From: Smallanthus sonchifolius
Taxonomy: Eukaryota; Streptophyta; Magnoliopsida; Asterales; Asteraceae
Length of the DNA stretch: 64,000 nucleotides
NCBI GenBank assembly: GCA_023525975.1
Contig: CM042034.1
Coordinates: 62,012,279-62,076,278, forward strand
Direction: 5' to 3'
The notes under the pieces were generated by a model. The model had not been told where the DNA came from. It searched no databases and saw nothing but the letters and a program-made list of their open reading frames with translations. Positions 33,199-44,568 of the stretch are shown here, in pieces (position 1 is the first letter of the stretch; the number at the start of each line of letters is the position of its first letter). Both the position numbers and the translations under genes were made by a program.

Positions 33199-35918
33199 TG
33201 TGACAACCCGGACTTTTCAGGTTAACTCGATTAACCAAACCCAATTAAAAGTTAACCTAGTTAACTTAACTCAAATTTCAGGGACCAATTATGCCTAAAT
33301 TCAAACTTTAACACATGAAACTAGAGGGACTAAATTCATAATTAACCTAATCTTGATTTTGTTGACTTTTGAAAGTCAACCCAATCATTCTTGAGTCTAA
33401 TTCGCATGCAATAATCGATTTCAGTTGTAACCGTAACTGATTTGCACGATCATTACCTTTAATACCCATCATTAACTCGTTTAAACATCGTAATTGATTC
33501 GAATTGATCCCAATAATGGGAATTATTGTCGTAACCATCGACCCACATCAAGTATGCATCAAATACGACGAGTTATTGTATTGTTTTCACAAACTGAGCA
33601 TACACTCACCTTAGCCGCACCAAACAGAAGCTTTTGCCTAGAACAATTCGTCCGGAGACGTGGTCGGGAACGCCGGAGGCTAGCCACTTGTAGTCGGACC
33701 TGCGTTTTGATCGTACACTATCAATCCGTCATCCTCTCAGGTAATTGCGTACCCCTTTAGCTTTGTTTTAACCTGTTGATCATTAGCCCTATGCTAATTC
33801 GGGTTCATATCATCGATTTGATCACAAACAATTATCTAGGGTTCATACGTTTGCGGTTTAATCGAACTCTATATTAGACTGTGTTTAAATTCAACTAAAC
33901 TACACTGTTAGCATCGAAATCTCTTGTTCTTTGATAACCTTATGCTAATTTAAGCAAACAACATCGAATTGAACATGATCCCGATTCTAGGGTTCGTTCA
34001 TAATTTGATTTGGGGTTTTTGGTCCTAGACTCAACTGTAATCCAATTAAATCATATCAGTAGATTCGCAATAACCTAATCAATAAAAGCCCTATGTTACT
34101 AACAGATGTTACTATCTAATTTGATCAATTTGATTTTTGTGTTCATATCTAGGGTTTCAGTTCTTAAATCAGAGATTAAACCAATTAAAACTTGATGTTT
34201 TTCAAATTAAACCCACCTACAGACTCGTATGGACTTGATTAACAAAACCCCTTTACTGTTTTGATCTATTGCAATCAAATGAAGGGAACCGGGACTGAGA
34301 TTCGATCGCGGGTTGGTATGGAGGGGGAGGGAAACCTTAGGGACTTGATTGATAAAACCAATTTGTTTCGGGTCTATTTGCAATTTGGTTAGGAGCTGAG
34401 TTGGTTAAGTGAGTGTGCTTGTGTGGGAGAGACCCGGGTTCGAGTCTCTCCACACTATTTTTGCTTTAAATCATTTTTAAACCTTTATTTCCAAATGACA
34501 AAAAATCACTAAATTGTTATATTATCATATTAACGTGTTTCAACCGGGAATATCACCCGTAGGCTCGGGTTTGGAAATTTTAACGCATTTCTGTTATTGT
34601 TCACACTATTTTAATAATATATTATATTATTATTAAATCCGTGTCTCTAAATAAAATAATATATTTATATTATTTTTTAATTCGTGACCCTGGGTAAAAT
34701 ATTAGTTATTTAAATGTTATTTCACGACGTTTGTAAATGTTGGGAAATGCTTTCAAATGTATAAATAATATATTTATTTATTATACACGTATATGTCCTC
34801 GAATAAAGTAATGGATTTATTATTTTCTTTGCACAATTGTTTATGGTTTTGTTTTGTTAAAATTAAAAATAATATATATATATATATATTATTTTCTTAG
34901 GCCATTATTTAATGACGAAAACGCTCGAATATATTTATTATATATTATTTGTTATTCGTCGCGAAACGTACTTATCCTACTTTTGAAATCCGTAATCCCG
35001 TAAAAACGTTCGTTTACTCTTTGATCTTTAGAATGTTTAAGACGTTTTAATCTTTCGTGTGTTGTCACAAATCCCAATGAGTCCCTAATTGTTGTTTTAT
35101 AATTCTAGGGCATACGTAAGCCGTTGCAGGCTAACACTTGTGTATCAAATCTCATACTTGTGTGATACTACCTCCTATGCAAATCATGTGAGTTTCATGG
35201 CCTCTTTTTACTGTTTAACTCGGGGGACAAAACATGTCACAACAACTTTGTGTTATTGTAGTCATATGTTATCAATGTTAAATCTAAGCGTAATACGAAA
35301 GTCCTAAACACACATCGAACTATTAATATGGATCTTAGCGAGGTAATATGTAGTAGTACTACTGGATTTGACAAATCTCACGCGCATTAGTCGCGCTAAC
35401 TCGATTGGAGGTCGAACGGGTGAAATGTTAGCCTACTCACATCGCCAGAGTTGATAGACCTGGCAGGAGGCAATTAAACTTAAACAGTCAGCTTCGGTTG
35501 CGAGGGCTTTAGTAAGTCATGAAACATAGGTTAGCTACCTATAGATGCCTATTGAATGTACAATAATCTAGTAAACGTTTATTTATATATTGAAACCTGT
35601 GAACTCACCAACCTCGTGTTGAAATCTTTTCTTACATGTTTTCTCAGGTCGCTAAGTTAAGGACATGCATGGAGTCCTAAATTTAATTTATTGTTTAATA
35701 AGACGTTTGGACTGTTTTCATTTATGTTTTGGACTGGACTTTTGGGCGCGTTTGTTTTGCGCATTTACTTTTATTTATCGCTTCCGCATTTACTCTGAAT
35801 GTTATGATATTTTCATTTGAGTCTCGTATAGAGTCGTTCAATGTAACAAATGACTGATATCCTGGTTTGTCACTTCCCAAACGGTAAAAATTTGTTAGTG
35901 GAATTTGGGGGTGTGACA
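33199..35918 (+). repeat. 5' LTR of Gypsy E
   Basis: 2,720 bp. Contains a tRNA-like hairpin segment (34391-34455), AT-rich microsatellite stretches (34605-34690 and a TA run near 34868-34889) and a GC-poor U3. The match to the 3' LTR is clear along the length, with a deletion in the 3' copy around 39900-39960. Confidence 0.93.
34391..34455 (+). other. tRNA-like (SINE-head-like) segment in the E LTR
   Basis: AGGAGCTGAGTTGGTTAAG resembles a Pol III A box and GGTTCGAGTCT (34437-34447) a B box, about 35 bp apart. The sequence around the B box forms a strong hairpin, GTGTGGGAGAGAC paired with GTCTCTCCACAC. The 3' LTR copy (40331-40395) is followed by a run of seven T. It is too short and cannot fold as a complete tRNA, so it is not a tRNA gene. 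Confidence 0.5.
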
Positions 35919-35920
35919 GA

Positions 35921-35933
35921 TTGATATCAGAGC
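35921..35933 (+). other. Primer binding site of Gypsy E
   Basis: TTGATATCAGAGC, one base different from the tRNA-Met PBS of B, two bases after the LTR end. Confidence 0.88.
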
Positions 35934-36038
35934 CATTGGTTATAGAGAAATAAGATTGCATACTAGACTATAACCTCACACATTAGTTACATGTCATAGA
36001 GATTTGGATTTTGGCACTTATATATTACGTTACAGGCT

Positions 36039-36782
36039 ATGTTGATATCACCACCTCCATCACCCATTGCACCAGAACACGATGCACCCATCTTGCCTTC
36101 ACGGGAGCCCAAAAGGCGTCGGACCAGTTCTAATGATGACTCCACTGAGCAGGGTGAACCCAGTCATGTGCAGCAAAGAGATGGCCCGCATAATTGGGAT
36201 TGATACCCTAAGATGATTCAGATTTAGATTGAGAAGGGAAAAGTTTCATCCCCGTACTTTGGTTCTACATCTTTATCGTAAACCCTACCTAGCTTGCCAT
36301 GCACTATGGAGCAAGCTTTTGCAGCTTTTGTGACCATTATAACTAGGGAAATAGGTAACATAAGGGATTTGGCTGGAGAGATAACCGGCATCCTGCAGCG
36401 TGAGTCTCAAATAGTTGAGAATAAGGAAGAGATAAAACTTTTGACTGCAAAGCTAGCAGTAACAGATCAGGTTCATAACGCTCTAGTGGATCGAGTTCAG
36501 CACCTGGTAGCAAGGGTGGACACATCAGATGATGCCGATGAAGGAATCTTGTCCAGGGTTGCACTTCTAGAGGCACAAATGGAGGCTACTCTTTGGCAAG
36601 GAGATGCACCGGCTTCTGACTCCGAGGAGGAGATACCAGCTGACGATGAGGAGCCAGTTGAGGAGGAGGATGCTCTGTCATGTATATCCTCAAAAGACGA
36701 TGAAGCTTATGTCCTATCTCATCTTATTTTTCCTTTTATTATCTTATGCTTTGTTTGTTTCCTTTCTATTTCAAAAACCTAG
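36039..36782 (+). pseudogene. Upstream ORF of Gypsy E with coiled-coil segment
   Basis: One frame runs from ATG 36039 to 36782 with three stops, all before 36290; the last 162 codons are open. It begins with a Pro-rich and basic head (MLISPPPSP, EPKRRR). A heptad-like helical segment (ILQRESQIVENKEEI.. VHNALVDRVQHL) follows, then an acidic stretch (EEEIPADDEEPVEEED) and a hydrophobic end that may be read-through of an intron or spacer. I know no function. Position between PBS and gag suggests a gag N-terminal region or an extra ORF of this lineage. Confidence 0.55.
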
Positions 36783-36924
36783 ATGGGTAAGGTTGTTCTC
36801 ATTCAATAAAAGCTCATAAGAAGTATTAGATGTTGTGTTTACTTATCCTTATCTTACTCGTACATATATAATGTTTGAAATGTGATATATTTCTCATTAT
36901 TTGTATTTGTGAATGTGAAGAAAT

Positions 36925-37735
36925 ATGTCTGGAAGAGGACGCGGAGGTCGTAATGGTGGTCGAGGCACCATCAATATGACGGTAGCTGAGTTAGCGGCAT
37001 TGATCAATGATAATGTGGCTGAGGCTCAAGCAGCACAGAATGCTGCAGGTAAATACAATACCCATTGACTAGTAAAGTCAATTCACCCTCAAGGCATCTT
37101 TCCCAAGCCTTATAACCTCGATTATGTATTTTGTTTTTAATCCAGGTCAGCAGAATAATCAGTAGGCATATACGTTTAAGACCTTCATGGACTGCAAGCC
37201 CTACACTTTCAGTGGAGCTGAGGGAGTTGTCGGACTGCTCCGATGGTTCGAGAAGGTTGAGTCTGTGTTCGCCATGTGCAACTGTCCTCTAGCAAATTAA
37301 GTCTAGTTTGCATCAGGTACTCTGGAGGGCCCGACTCTCACATGGTGGAATGCTCAAGTCTAGATGTTGGGTCTGACAATGGCTAATGCACTACCATGGG
37401 AAGAGTTCAAGACAATGATGAAGGAGGACTACTGTCCTCGAGATGAGATTCAGAAGTTAGACGGAGAATTCTGGAATCTGAAAATGGAGGGTTCAGAGAT
37501 TGAGCTTTACACTACTCGCTCCCATGAGCTTGCTACTATGTGTCCCCACATGGTGACCCCCGACTATAAGAGGATTGAACTGTACATCAGCGGTTTAGTG
37601 CCTCAGATCCAAAACATGGTCACCTCATCAAACCCTACCACCATTCAGCAGACAATCAGACTTGCCCATAAGTTGACCGATCAGGCGGTGACTCAGGGAA
37701 CTCTACCCCTGAGGGGGTTCAGTTTCTAAATCCAC
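36925..37735 (+). pseudogene. gag of Gypsy E, two exons
   Basis: Exon 1 (36925-37048): MSGRGRGGRNGGRGT.. LAALINDNVAEAQAAQNAA. Exon 2 (37146-37735): KTFMDCKPYTFSGAEG, GLLRWFEKVESVFAMC, TLTWWNAQV and a long capsid helix region ending HKLTDQAVTQGTLPL, a standard chromovirus gag. The frames join only if 37049-37145 is removed. Breaks: TAG just after the junction (NNQ*AYTF), TAA in PLAN*VQFA, and TAA at the end before the zinc knuckles. Confidence 0.82.
37049..37145 (+). other. Intron in gag of Gypsy E
   Basis: 97 nt with donor CAG|GTAAAT and acceptor TTTTGTTTTTAATCCAG|G. It holds a frame-ending stop (GKYNTH*) and its length is not a multiple of three, but cutting it out joins the two gag parts in frame (..AAG-QQNN..). 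Confidence 0.7.
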
Positions 37736-37739
37736 TGAC

Positions 37740-38165
37740 AATAATAAGCGCAAGTTTGACCACAACTCCAATTCCAAGGGATCCTAGTTTAACCAACCCT
37801 AGCAACAGCAGCATTGTAGGTTTGAGCCTACCAATAATTTCAACCAGACGACCTCTTCAGGTCAAAATCCGGATGGATATGCGAGAAAATCCCCCAAGTA
37901 CAACAAATATAATTTTCACCACTTTAGAGTTTGTAACCGTTGTCGGCGATGTGGCAAGATAGGTCATGCTGCCAAGGCCTGTAGGGGTGAGCTGCAAGCT
38001 AAACAGCCTTTTCAGCAGCCGGGATCTATAAAGGGTTGTTTTGAGTGTGGAAAGGAAGGACACTATTGGAAGAATTGTCCTAAACTAAAGAAAGGGGGTA
38101 ATGGCAATAATAACCCTAACCAAAACAACAACAACAACAACGGTAACAACAACGGCAACAAAGGA
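37740..38165 (+). pseudogene. Zinc-knuckle region of gag, Gypsy E
   Basis: Two CCHC knuckles, CRRCGKIGHAAKAC (about 37941-37982) and CFECGKEGHYWKNC (about 38038-38079), followed by an Asn-rich spacer (NNNNNNGNNNGN) up to the protease. The frame changes once near 37920. The knuckles bind genomic RNA during packaging. Confidence 0.85.
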
Positions 38166-38801
38166 GTGAATGGTGCGAAGGGACGAGCCTTCGTGCTACG
38201 ATCTGGAGAAGCTCGATATGATCACAATGTGATTACCGGTAAGTTCCTCTTTAACAATTACTTTACTTATGTCCTTTTTGACACTGGTGCAGATAGGAGT
38301 TTCATATCTAAGAAGCTTAGTGATTTGACAAACGAAACTCCAACCCTGCTAGAAGCTAAGTACATCATAGAAATAGGTGATGGCCAAATAATTGAAGCAA
38401 CCCACATTCTTAAGCGTTATAAACTTGAATATATTGACCTTATGCCGGTCACACTTGGTAGTTTCGACGTAATTTTCAACATGGATTGGTTATCTAAGAA
38501 CCAAGCCGAAATTGTCTGCCGTGAGAAAATCGTTCGCGTTCCTCTCCCGAGTGGAGAAACACTTTCTGTCCAGGGCGAAAGGAGTGGTGCAGTCGTGGGC
38601 ATCATATCCTTCAAGAAAGCACATAAATGTCTTCGAAAAGGTCATACTGCTATTTTGGCTCTCGTCGCTGAGCAGCCATCTGGGGAGAAGAAGATTGATG
38701 ATATCCCAATTGTTTGTAACTATCCTGAAGTATTTCACGATGATTTTCCTGGTCTGCCACAGCATCGACAAGTAGAATTTCAAATTGATCTAGCACCTTA
38801 A
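38166..38801 (+). CDS. Aspartic protease of Gypsy E
   Basis: An open frame of 211 codons. The active site is intact: VLFDTGADRSFIS (DTG at about 38280-38288). The later SFDVIFNMDWLSKNQAE segment corresponds to the second half of the retropepsin fold; the family usually has G-MDWL where this has NMDWL. It ends in the linker ([25 protein letters not shown]) with TAA where RT should begin. It would normally be part of a Gag-Pol polyprotein, so the ATG at 38166 is only the start of the open stretch. Confidence 0.82.
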   Translation: MNGAKGRAFVLRSGEARYDHNVITGKFLFNNYFTYVLFDTGADRSFISKKLSDLTNETPTLLEAKYIIEIGDGQIIEATHILKRYKLEYIDLMPVTLGSFDVIFNMDWLSKNQAEIVCREKIVRVPLPSGETLSVQGERSGAVVGIISFKKAHKCLRKGHTAILALVAEQPSGEKKIDDIPIVCNYPEVFHDDFPGLPQHRQVEFQIDLAP

Positions 38802-39136
38802 GCAGAACCGATTACTTGGGCACCTTACCGACTTGCACCTAGTGAATTATAAGAACTATCCACTCAACTATAAGAATTTTGGACAAAGGTTTCATCCGAC
38901 CTTACTCATCTCCATGGGGAGCTCCAGTGTTGTTTGTCATCGATGAACAGTTGTGTTTCATTGACGAACCGGTAGAAATCATGGATAGGGAAGTCAAAAC
39001 GCTTAAACGTAGTAAAATCCCAATTGTCAGAGTTCGTTGGAACTCGAAGCGCGAACCGGAATTCACGTCAGAGCGTGAGGATCAGATGATTCGCAAGTAT
39101 CCTCATCTATTCAAGCACTCCATGTCAAACTCTTAA
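38802..39136 (+). pseudogene. Pol remnant with large deletion, Gypsy E
   Basis: Reads the RT start ([10 protein letters not shown], then [16 protein letters not shown] across a frameshift) to about 38940. It then jumps to the C-terminal tail (CFIDEPVEIMDREVKTLKRS, VRWNSKREPEFTSEREDQM, YPHLF). RT core, RNase H and integrase, normally about 3 kb, are absent. The tail is the chromodomain-type end of pol. Confidence 0.88.
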
Positions 39137-39255
39137 GGTACTATTCTAATTTTCGGTACGAAAATTCTTTCAACTAGGGGATGATGTGACTTCTAAAATT
39201 TTTTTATTATTATTTTCTAATTTTCGGGACGAAAATTCTTTCAACTAGGGGATGA
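39137..39255 (+). repeat. Duplicated polypurine tract region of Gypsy E
   Basis: The phrase CTAATTTTCGG-ACGAAAA followed by TTCTTTCAACTAGGGGATGA and TGTGAC occurs twice (about 39145-39190 and 39217-39260). Only the second copy is followed by the LTR. In the first, TGTGAC runs into an AT-rich spacer. Confidence 0.85.
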
Positions 39256-40893
39256 TGTGACAACCAGGACTTTTCAGGTTAACAAAGTTAACCCAACCCA
39301 GTTAAAAGGTAACCTATTTAACTTAACTCAAATTTCAAGGATCAATTCTGCCTAAATTCAAACTTAAACACATGAAACCAGAGGGACTAAATCCGTAATT
39401 AACCTAATCTTGATTTTGTTGACTTTTGAAAGTCAACCCAATCATTCTTGAGTCTAATTCGCATGCAATAATCGATGACAATTTTAACCGTAATTGATTT
39501 ACACGATCATTACCTTTAACGCCCATCATTAACTCGTTTAAACATCGTCATTGATTCGAATTAATCCCAATAATCAGAATTATTGTCGTAACCGTCGACC
39601 CACATCAAGTATGCATCAAATTCGACGAGTTATTGTATTGTTTTCACAAACTGAGAATACACTCACCTTAGTCGCACCAAACAGAAGATTTTGCGTACAA
39701 CAATTTGTCCGGAGACGTGGTCGGGATCGCCGGAGGCTAGCCACTTGTAGTCGGACCTGCGTTTTGATCGTACATTATCAATCCGTCATCCGTCCTGGTA
39801 ATTGCGTACCCCTTTAGCTTCGTTTTAACCTGTTGATCATTAGCCCTCTGCCAATTCGGGTTCATATCATAGATTTGATCACAAACAGTTATCTATAACC
39901 CTATGCTAATTTAAGCAAACAACATCGAATTGAACATGATCCCGATTCTAGGGTTCGTTCATAATTTTATTTAGACTCAACCGTAATCAAATTAAAGCAT
40001 ATCAGTAGATTCACAATAACCTAATTAATAAAAGCCCTATGTTTCTAATAGATTTTATTATCTAATTTGATCAATTTGATTTTTGTGTTCATATATAGGG
40101 TTTCGGTTCTTAAATCTGAGATTAATCCAATTAAAACTTGATGTTTTTCAAATTAAACACACCTATATACTCGTATGGACTCGATTAACAAAACCCCTTT
40201 ACCGTTTTGATCTATTGCAATCGAATTAAAGGGAATCAGGACTTGGATTCGATCGCGGGTTGGTATGGAGGGAACCTCAGGGACTTGAATGATAAAACCA
40301 ATTTGTTCCGGGTCTGTTTGCAATTCGGTTGGGAGCTAAGTTGGTTAAGTGAGTGTGCTTGTGTGGGAGAGACCCGGGTTCGAGTCTCTCCACACTTTTT
40401 TTGCTTTAAATCATTTTTAAACCTTTATTGCCAAATGAAAATAAATCACTAAATTATTATATTATCATATTAACGTGTTTCAACCCGGAATATCACTCGT
40501 AGGCTCGGGTTTGGAAATTTTAACGCCTTTCTATTATTGTTCATACTATTATAATAATATATTATATTATTATTAAATCCGTGTCTCCAAATAAAATAAT
40601 ATATTTATATTATTTTTTAATCCGTGACCCCGATTAAAAAATTAGTTATTTAAATATTATTTCACCACGTTTGTAAATGCTGGGAAACGCTTTCAAATGT
40701 ATAATTAATATATTTGTTTATTATACACGTATATGTCCCCGAATAATGTAATGAATTTATTATTTTATTTGCACAATTGTTTATGGTTTTGTTTTGTTAA
40801 AATTAAAAATAATATATATATATATATATATATTATATTATTTTAATAGGCCATTATTTAATGGCGAAAATGCTCGAATATATTTATTGTATA

Positions 40894-41427
40894 TGTAGGT
40901 CCCGGGATCCTTGTCGCGCTGCGGATTTACACGGACCTGTTCTGTGATTTGTGTGGGAACCAAGATACGAGATAGAGAAAACACGAACAAAGACAACAGA
41001 TAATGAAACGACACGTAATCCATAACATAGAAGTCATCCCATATTACAGACTACATACCGAAGGAGCACACATCTCTCATCTAAGCTCACGGTCCAGGGG
41101 TCGGGAGAGCTCTTCCTGACCCAGACACCTCTCAACCTAGTTCCAGAGTTCCACCTACAAATGAAGACAAGTCTTCTATTTATAGGGGAAGGAACATTAC
41201 CTGCGTACTTAACAAGTACACAAGGCAAAAGCCTTGCGTACTTACTAAGTACGCATGGTTTGGTCATGCGTACTTGACAAGTACGCAAGGCAAAAGCCTT
41301 GCGTACTTACTAAGTACGTAGGACCAAACTGGTGTGCAGGCTATGTACTTAGGAACACCCTACTGCGTACTAGCCACGTACACCGATACATAGAATTTAA
41401 TCTATAGTTACGAAACATGCTTCTACA
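40894..41427 (-). repeat. 3' LTR of Copia D
   Basis: 534 bp, a few percent different from the other LTR. Contains the word array (41201-41321) and a TATA box at 41176-41185 (minus strand CTATAAATAG). Confidence 0.95.
41201..41387 (-). repeat. Word array in the 3' LTR of D
   Basis: Four GCGTACTTNNNAAGTACGC units with their starts at 41202, 41235, 41267 and 41300 (spacing 32-33 bp), then two degenerate units to about 41385. Spacers alternate AAGGCAAAAGCCTT, itself an inverted repeat, and ATGGTTTGGTCA. Confidence 0.92.
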
Positions 41428-41442
41428 AACTCCCTCTTAACT
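41428..41442 (-). other. Polypurine tract of Copia D
   Basis: Minus strand TTAAGAGGGAGTT directly before the 3' LTR. Confidence 0.85.
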
Positions 41443-42610
41443 ATAGCATCAAATTCTATCTATCACTAACACTGATAATCATCAGTTTACAAAGAATGTC
41501 CTAATAGACTCCCTCTAAACAAATGACATCAAGTGTCTTCTGGCAAGACTTGATCTTCTGGCATTCCACTTGAGATCTTCAAATCTTCAAACTTCAGTCT
41601 TCAGTTGCCGAGTGATGACAAACCCGACTCCCTCTAACTGTAGCTTTCATTGTAGACCAAACCAAGTGCTTCAATAAAAACCAACTTAAGTCTTCAACCA
41701 TATGTATCCAACTCTATCCTATATCTTCACGAGTCAACCAAGTTCCCGAAGATGTTCATTTCTAATATCCCCTTTCAGTTTAAGCTCCATCTGACTAGAC
41801 CAGAAACAAGGGTATGTTTCCTATCCCATCTGCCAATGATAAAAGGTTCCATCTTCAACTAATAATCCAACGGATATCCAGCTTCATCCTGAAAACACTT
41901 GATCGAATCAAACACAAAATCATGCTTCGCAGTGATCACCTTATATCCAAAGTTCAACATTCTTCAATTAGATCTTCATTCCTTGTTTACACCTCCTAAT
42001 CTGTATACGTTCACCGCGGTGAAGTTGGGTTGTCTATCTGGATTCCGCCTAGATCCCAAATGAGAAATCCCATCATAATTGAATCACATCAAATCTTGAA
42101 CACAAGCTTGACCAATAAGCACGAAAAATATAGTTTACACGAGAAATCATAGTTGAGATCCATGTTACGTCAAAGAAGTATATATATAGGAAGTACCAAC
42201 GGCTTTTCCACCACCTCTTTAATGTCTCATGAATACTAGATTTTATCCCCCTCATTTCTCTGTAAACTATGACCAGCTTTCTCATCACTTCACTCATATC
42301 CTCAAAAAGCACAACTAGCCAACTCCAGGATTTTATTCTTTTATTCCTTTGCAAAGATCCAAAACAGCAAATCCTTAGGTTCAAGTTGTTCCAGTATTCA
42401 TCCCATATTAAAGAAGTATCCCGGATACTCGTAGCTTATATATTCAGGTTTGAATACCTAAGCAAGATGATTCTCTTTCCAAAAGACCCATAGCAGCCAC
42501 ATCTTCACAAATAGAACGAGACCTTTAGCCGATGATGACCCAATTGCTCCCATTAGTTCAGCATTCATACCCTATTAACTAAGTATCCCGGATACTCGTA
42601 GCCTACATTT
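41443..42610 (-). other. Non-coding 3' region of Copia D after env-like ORF
   Basis: About 1.2 kb without conserved frames. A phrase AAGTATCCCGGATACTCGTAGC occurs twice in nearly the same form (42412-42433 and 42580-42601), each with inverted arms TATCCCGGATA. A second PBS-like GTGGTATCAGAGCC is present on the plus strand at about 42641-42654, probably by chance or from an older element. Confidence 0.5.
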
Positions 42611-43796
42611 TCAGGTATGGACACTTAAACAATGTATGACAAGTGGTATCAGAGCCTCGGTGTTCGTTGATTTGTGTTCCAGTTTTGGGCCCCTGTTCTT
42701 GTTTATACTTTCACGCCTTTGTCTCTGAATAGCAGCGTCAGAGTCAGAGTCTGGCTCATATTCACTACTGGATGACTGTCGCTTTCTCTTTGAGGACGAC
42801 TCAGGAAGGGTCACCTTTGTCGTTCTCCTCGGGTGAGCCTGTGATGGTGCATCATCAGAATCCGAAGAATCAGACTCTGTCTCTTCGGAGTCGGATCCCT
42901 CAGCACCATCATGACCTGCTTCGTCGTCACCATGTTCCGACGATTCATCCACACTTTCATCTTCCTCTACATGTTGTTGTTGTTCATTCGAATGTGCACT
43001 TAGCTCTGGCTCTGAGTCTTGGCTAAACCATCTCCAGTCAGTCGGTGGCACATACGGTTTGTTTATCAGGTGGCCAAAGAGTGTTGTGTGCTCAGGGGTA
43101 GGTTCTACACTGTCTGGCTTCAAGAATTGTGCAAACACCTCTTGTCCACCCTCTTAACTTGCAATCTCTCCCCAGTAGCAGGGAGGTTTGGCAACGCACC
43201 GTCAATCAGTAGTTACACAAACCTTGGGTATAATAAGAACCTGAACCTCTCAGCCGTGTTTATCTGGAGAAGTTGTAGCCCTTATTGAGAGATAAGCCAA
43301 CCATGGCTGCAGAAAGATCATGACCCGTTGCATCCTTTCTAGCCTTTCTTGAGGAGATGCACATGATCATGAAGTGGGCAAAATATCTCCATTGATCAAG
43401 CACCCACATTTTCTTATATGAAGCATAATCTCTAACACCGACGTACCCCATTCTTTGCCTCCAACAACCATCCACAAAGTAGTCAGGATAGGCTGTTGGG
43501 TCGGTGGAGAGATCTCGGAGTTGTAAGACCCGTCTAATTGTGTCTTTAGAGAAGGTGATGTCATGACCCGCCATGGTAGCCCTTATAACATTGGGGGTTA
43601 CCGTACAATCATGCTCCGCGGTCTCCCAGAACTGCTCGAGATATGGTCTTGAAACAATCGGGTCTGCAGAAATAGCATAACTGATTTTTCAACGGTTCAA
43701 GAAATCAATTATCTCTCTGTACTGCAGTGCAGCACCATTCCACTCTGGTTCTGTATGTGCTAGGAAATTGAACTCATTTGTAAACGCACGAGCCAT
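42611..43796 (-). pseudogene. Env-like ORF of SIRE-type Copia D
   Basis: Begins MARAFTNEFNFLAHTEPEWN at 43796 and runs through an Arg/Tyr-rich domain (HDITFSKDTIRRVLQL, YFVDGCWRQRMGYVG, MWVLDQWRYFAHFMI) to a highly acidic Ser/Glu/Asp-rich region (42750-43000) and a basic end. It corresponds in position to the env-like third ORF of SIRE elements; no function is proven for that family. A TGA at 43689-43691 and at least two frameshifts (near 43260 and near 43130) break it. I see no clear signal peptide or transmembrane segment, so the envelope role is doubtful. Confidence 0.72.
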
Positions 43797-43925
43797 ACAT
43801 GCAAAAACACATAGAAAACACAATAAGAACAACAAGTTTCATTGGAATTGAAAACACATGACTTAGTATAGTAGTTACTCATTGAACTGAAATTTCAAAC
43901 TTAGAATTTTTTTACAAGTGTTGGT

Positions 43926-44016
43926 CCTGCGTACTTAGCAAGTGCGCATGAATTTGTTCTTGCGTACTTAACAAGTACGCATGAATTACTTCTTGCGTAC
44001 TTGTTAAGTGCGCAAG
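43926..44016 (-). repeat. Word array ahead of the env-like ORF (three units)
   Basis: Units at 43926, 43959 and 43992, exactly 33 bp apart: TGCGTACTTAGCAAGTGCGCA, TGCGTACTTAACAAGTACGC and GCGTACTTGTTAAGTGCGC. Confidence 0.92.
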
Positions 44017-44542
44017 AAACGCACTTGTACAATTTTCAGAAATCCAAAAATCTTAACAATATCAATAATGATGTGGATTAGGTCACCACAAGGTCGGAAT
44101 ACATGATTCTATGGAACCAATATCAACACCAAATAGCTGCTACATTAGTCACATTTTGACCTAAATTCGATCCGACGTCAATCAGAGAGTCAAGGTCAAA
44201 ATCAAGAGTCTATAAGGACGATTAATGATTGATTAAGGTTTGATTTTTGATTCTAAGCAAGTTTTAACTATAATGGGTTACCAAAACAACCAAAAGTTTA
44301 TATAGAATCCAAATTCAAACCCTAAAAAAAATTTCAAATTCTTGAATCGGTTCGAAAGACGAGATTTAATGGATGAAATGTCCTACGATTCTCACCAAGT
44401 GATGTTAATACAATGATGATACTAGAATTGGGACGAAAAACCGGTTAGGACACTCGAATTTTTTTGAGTAAAAATGCCGGAGGGAAGTTCAACAGTTGAG
44501 AAGTTTGAATGAGATAAAAATTTTGAAAAATTTCTAAGTACT

Positions 44543-44552
44543 GTATTTATAC
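44543..44552 (-). promoter_or_regulatory. Putative internal TATA box upstream of env-like ORF
   Basis: Minus strand GGGTATAAATACAG. It lies 17 nt downstream of the array at 44569-44691, almost the same gap (16 nt) as between array and TATA box in the LTRs (53178-53187). The env-like ATG is about 750 bp downstream. Confidence 0.5.
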
Positions 44553-44568
44553 CCAACACAAAAAGGTC

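Noticed and set aside
34391..34455. tRNA gene
   Set aside because: No full cloverleaf; acceptor and anticodon stems are missing. Only A-box-like and B-box-like sequences and a hairpin.
42641..42654. Plus-strand PBS-like GTGGTATCAGAGCC
   Set aside because: No LTR end lies directly before it and the surrounding sequence is the 3' region of minus-strand D. Chance or a very old remnant.
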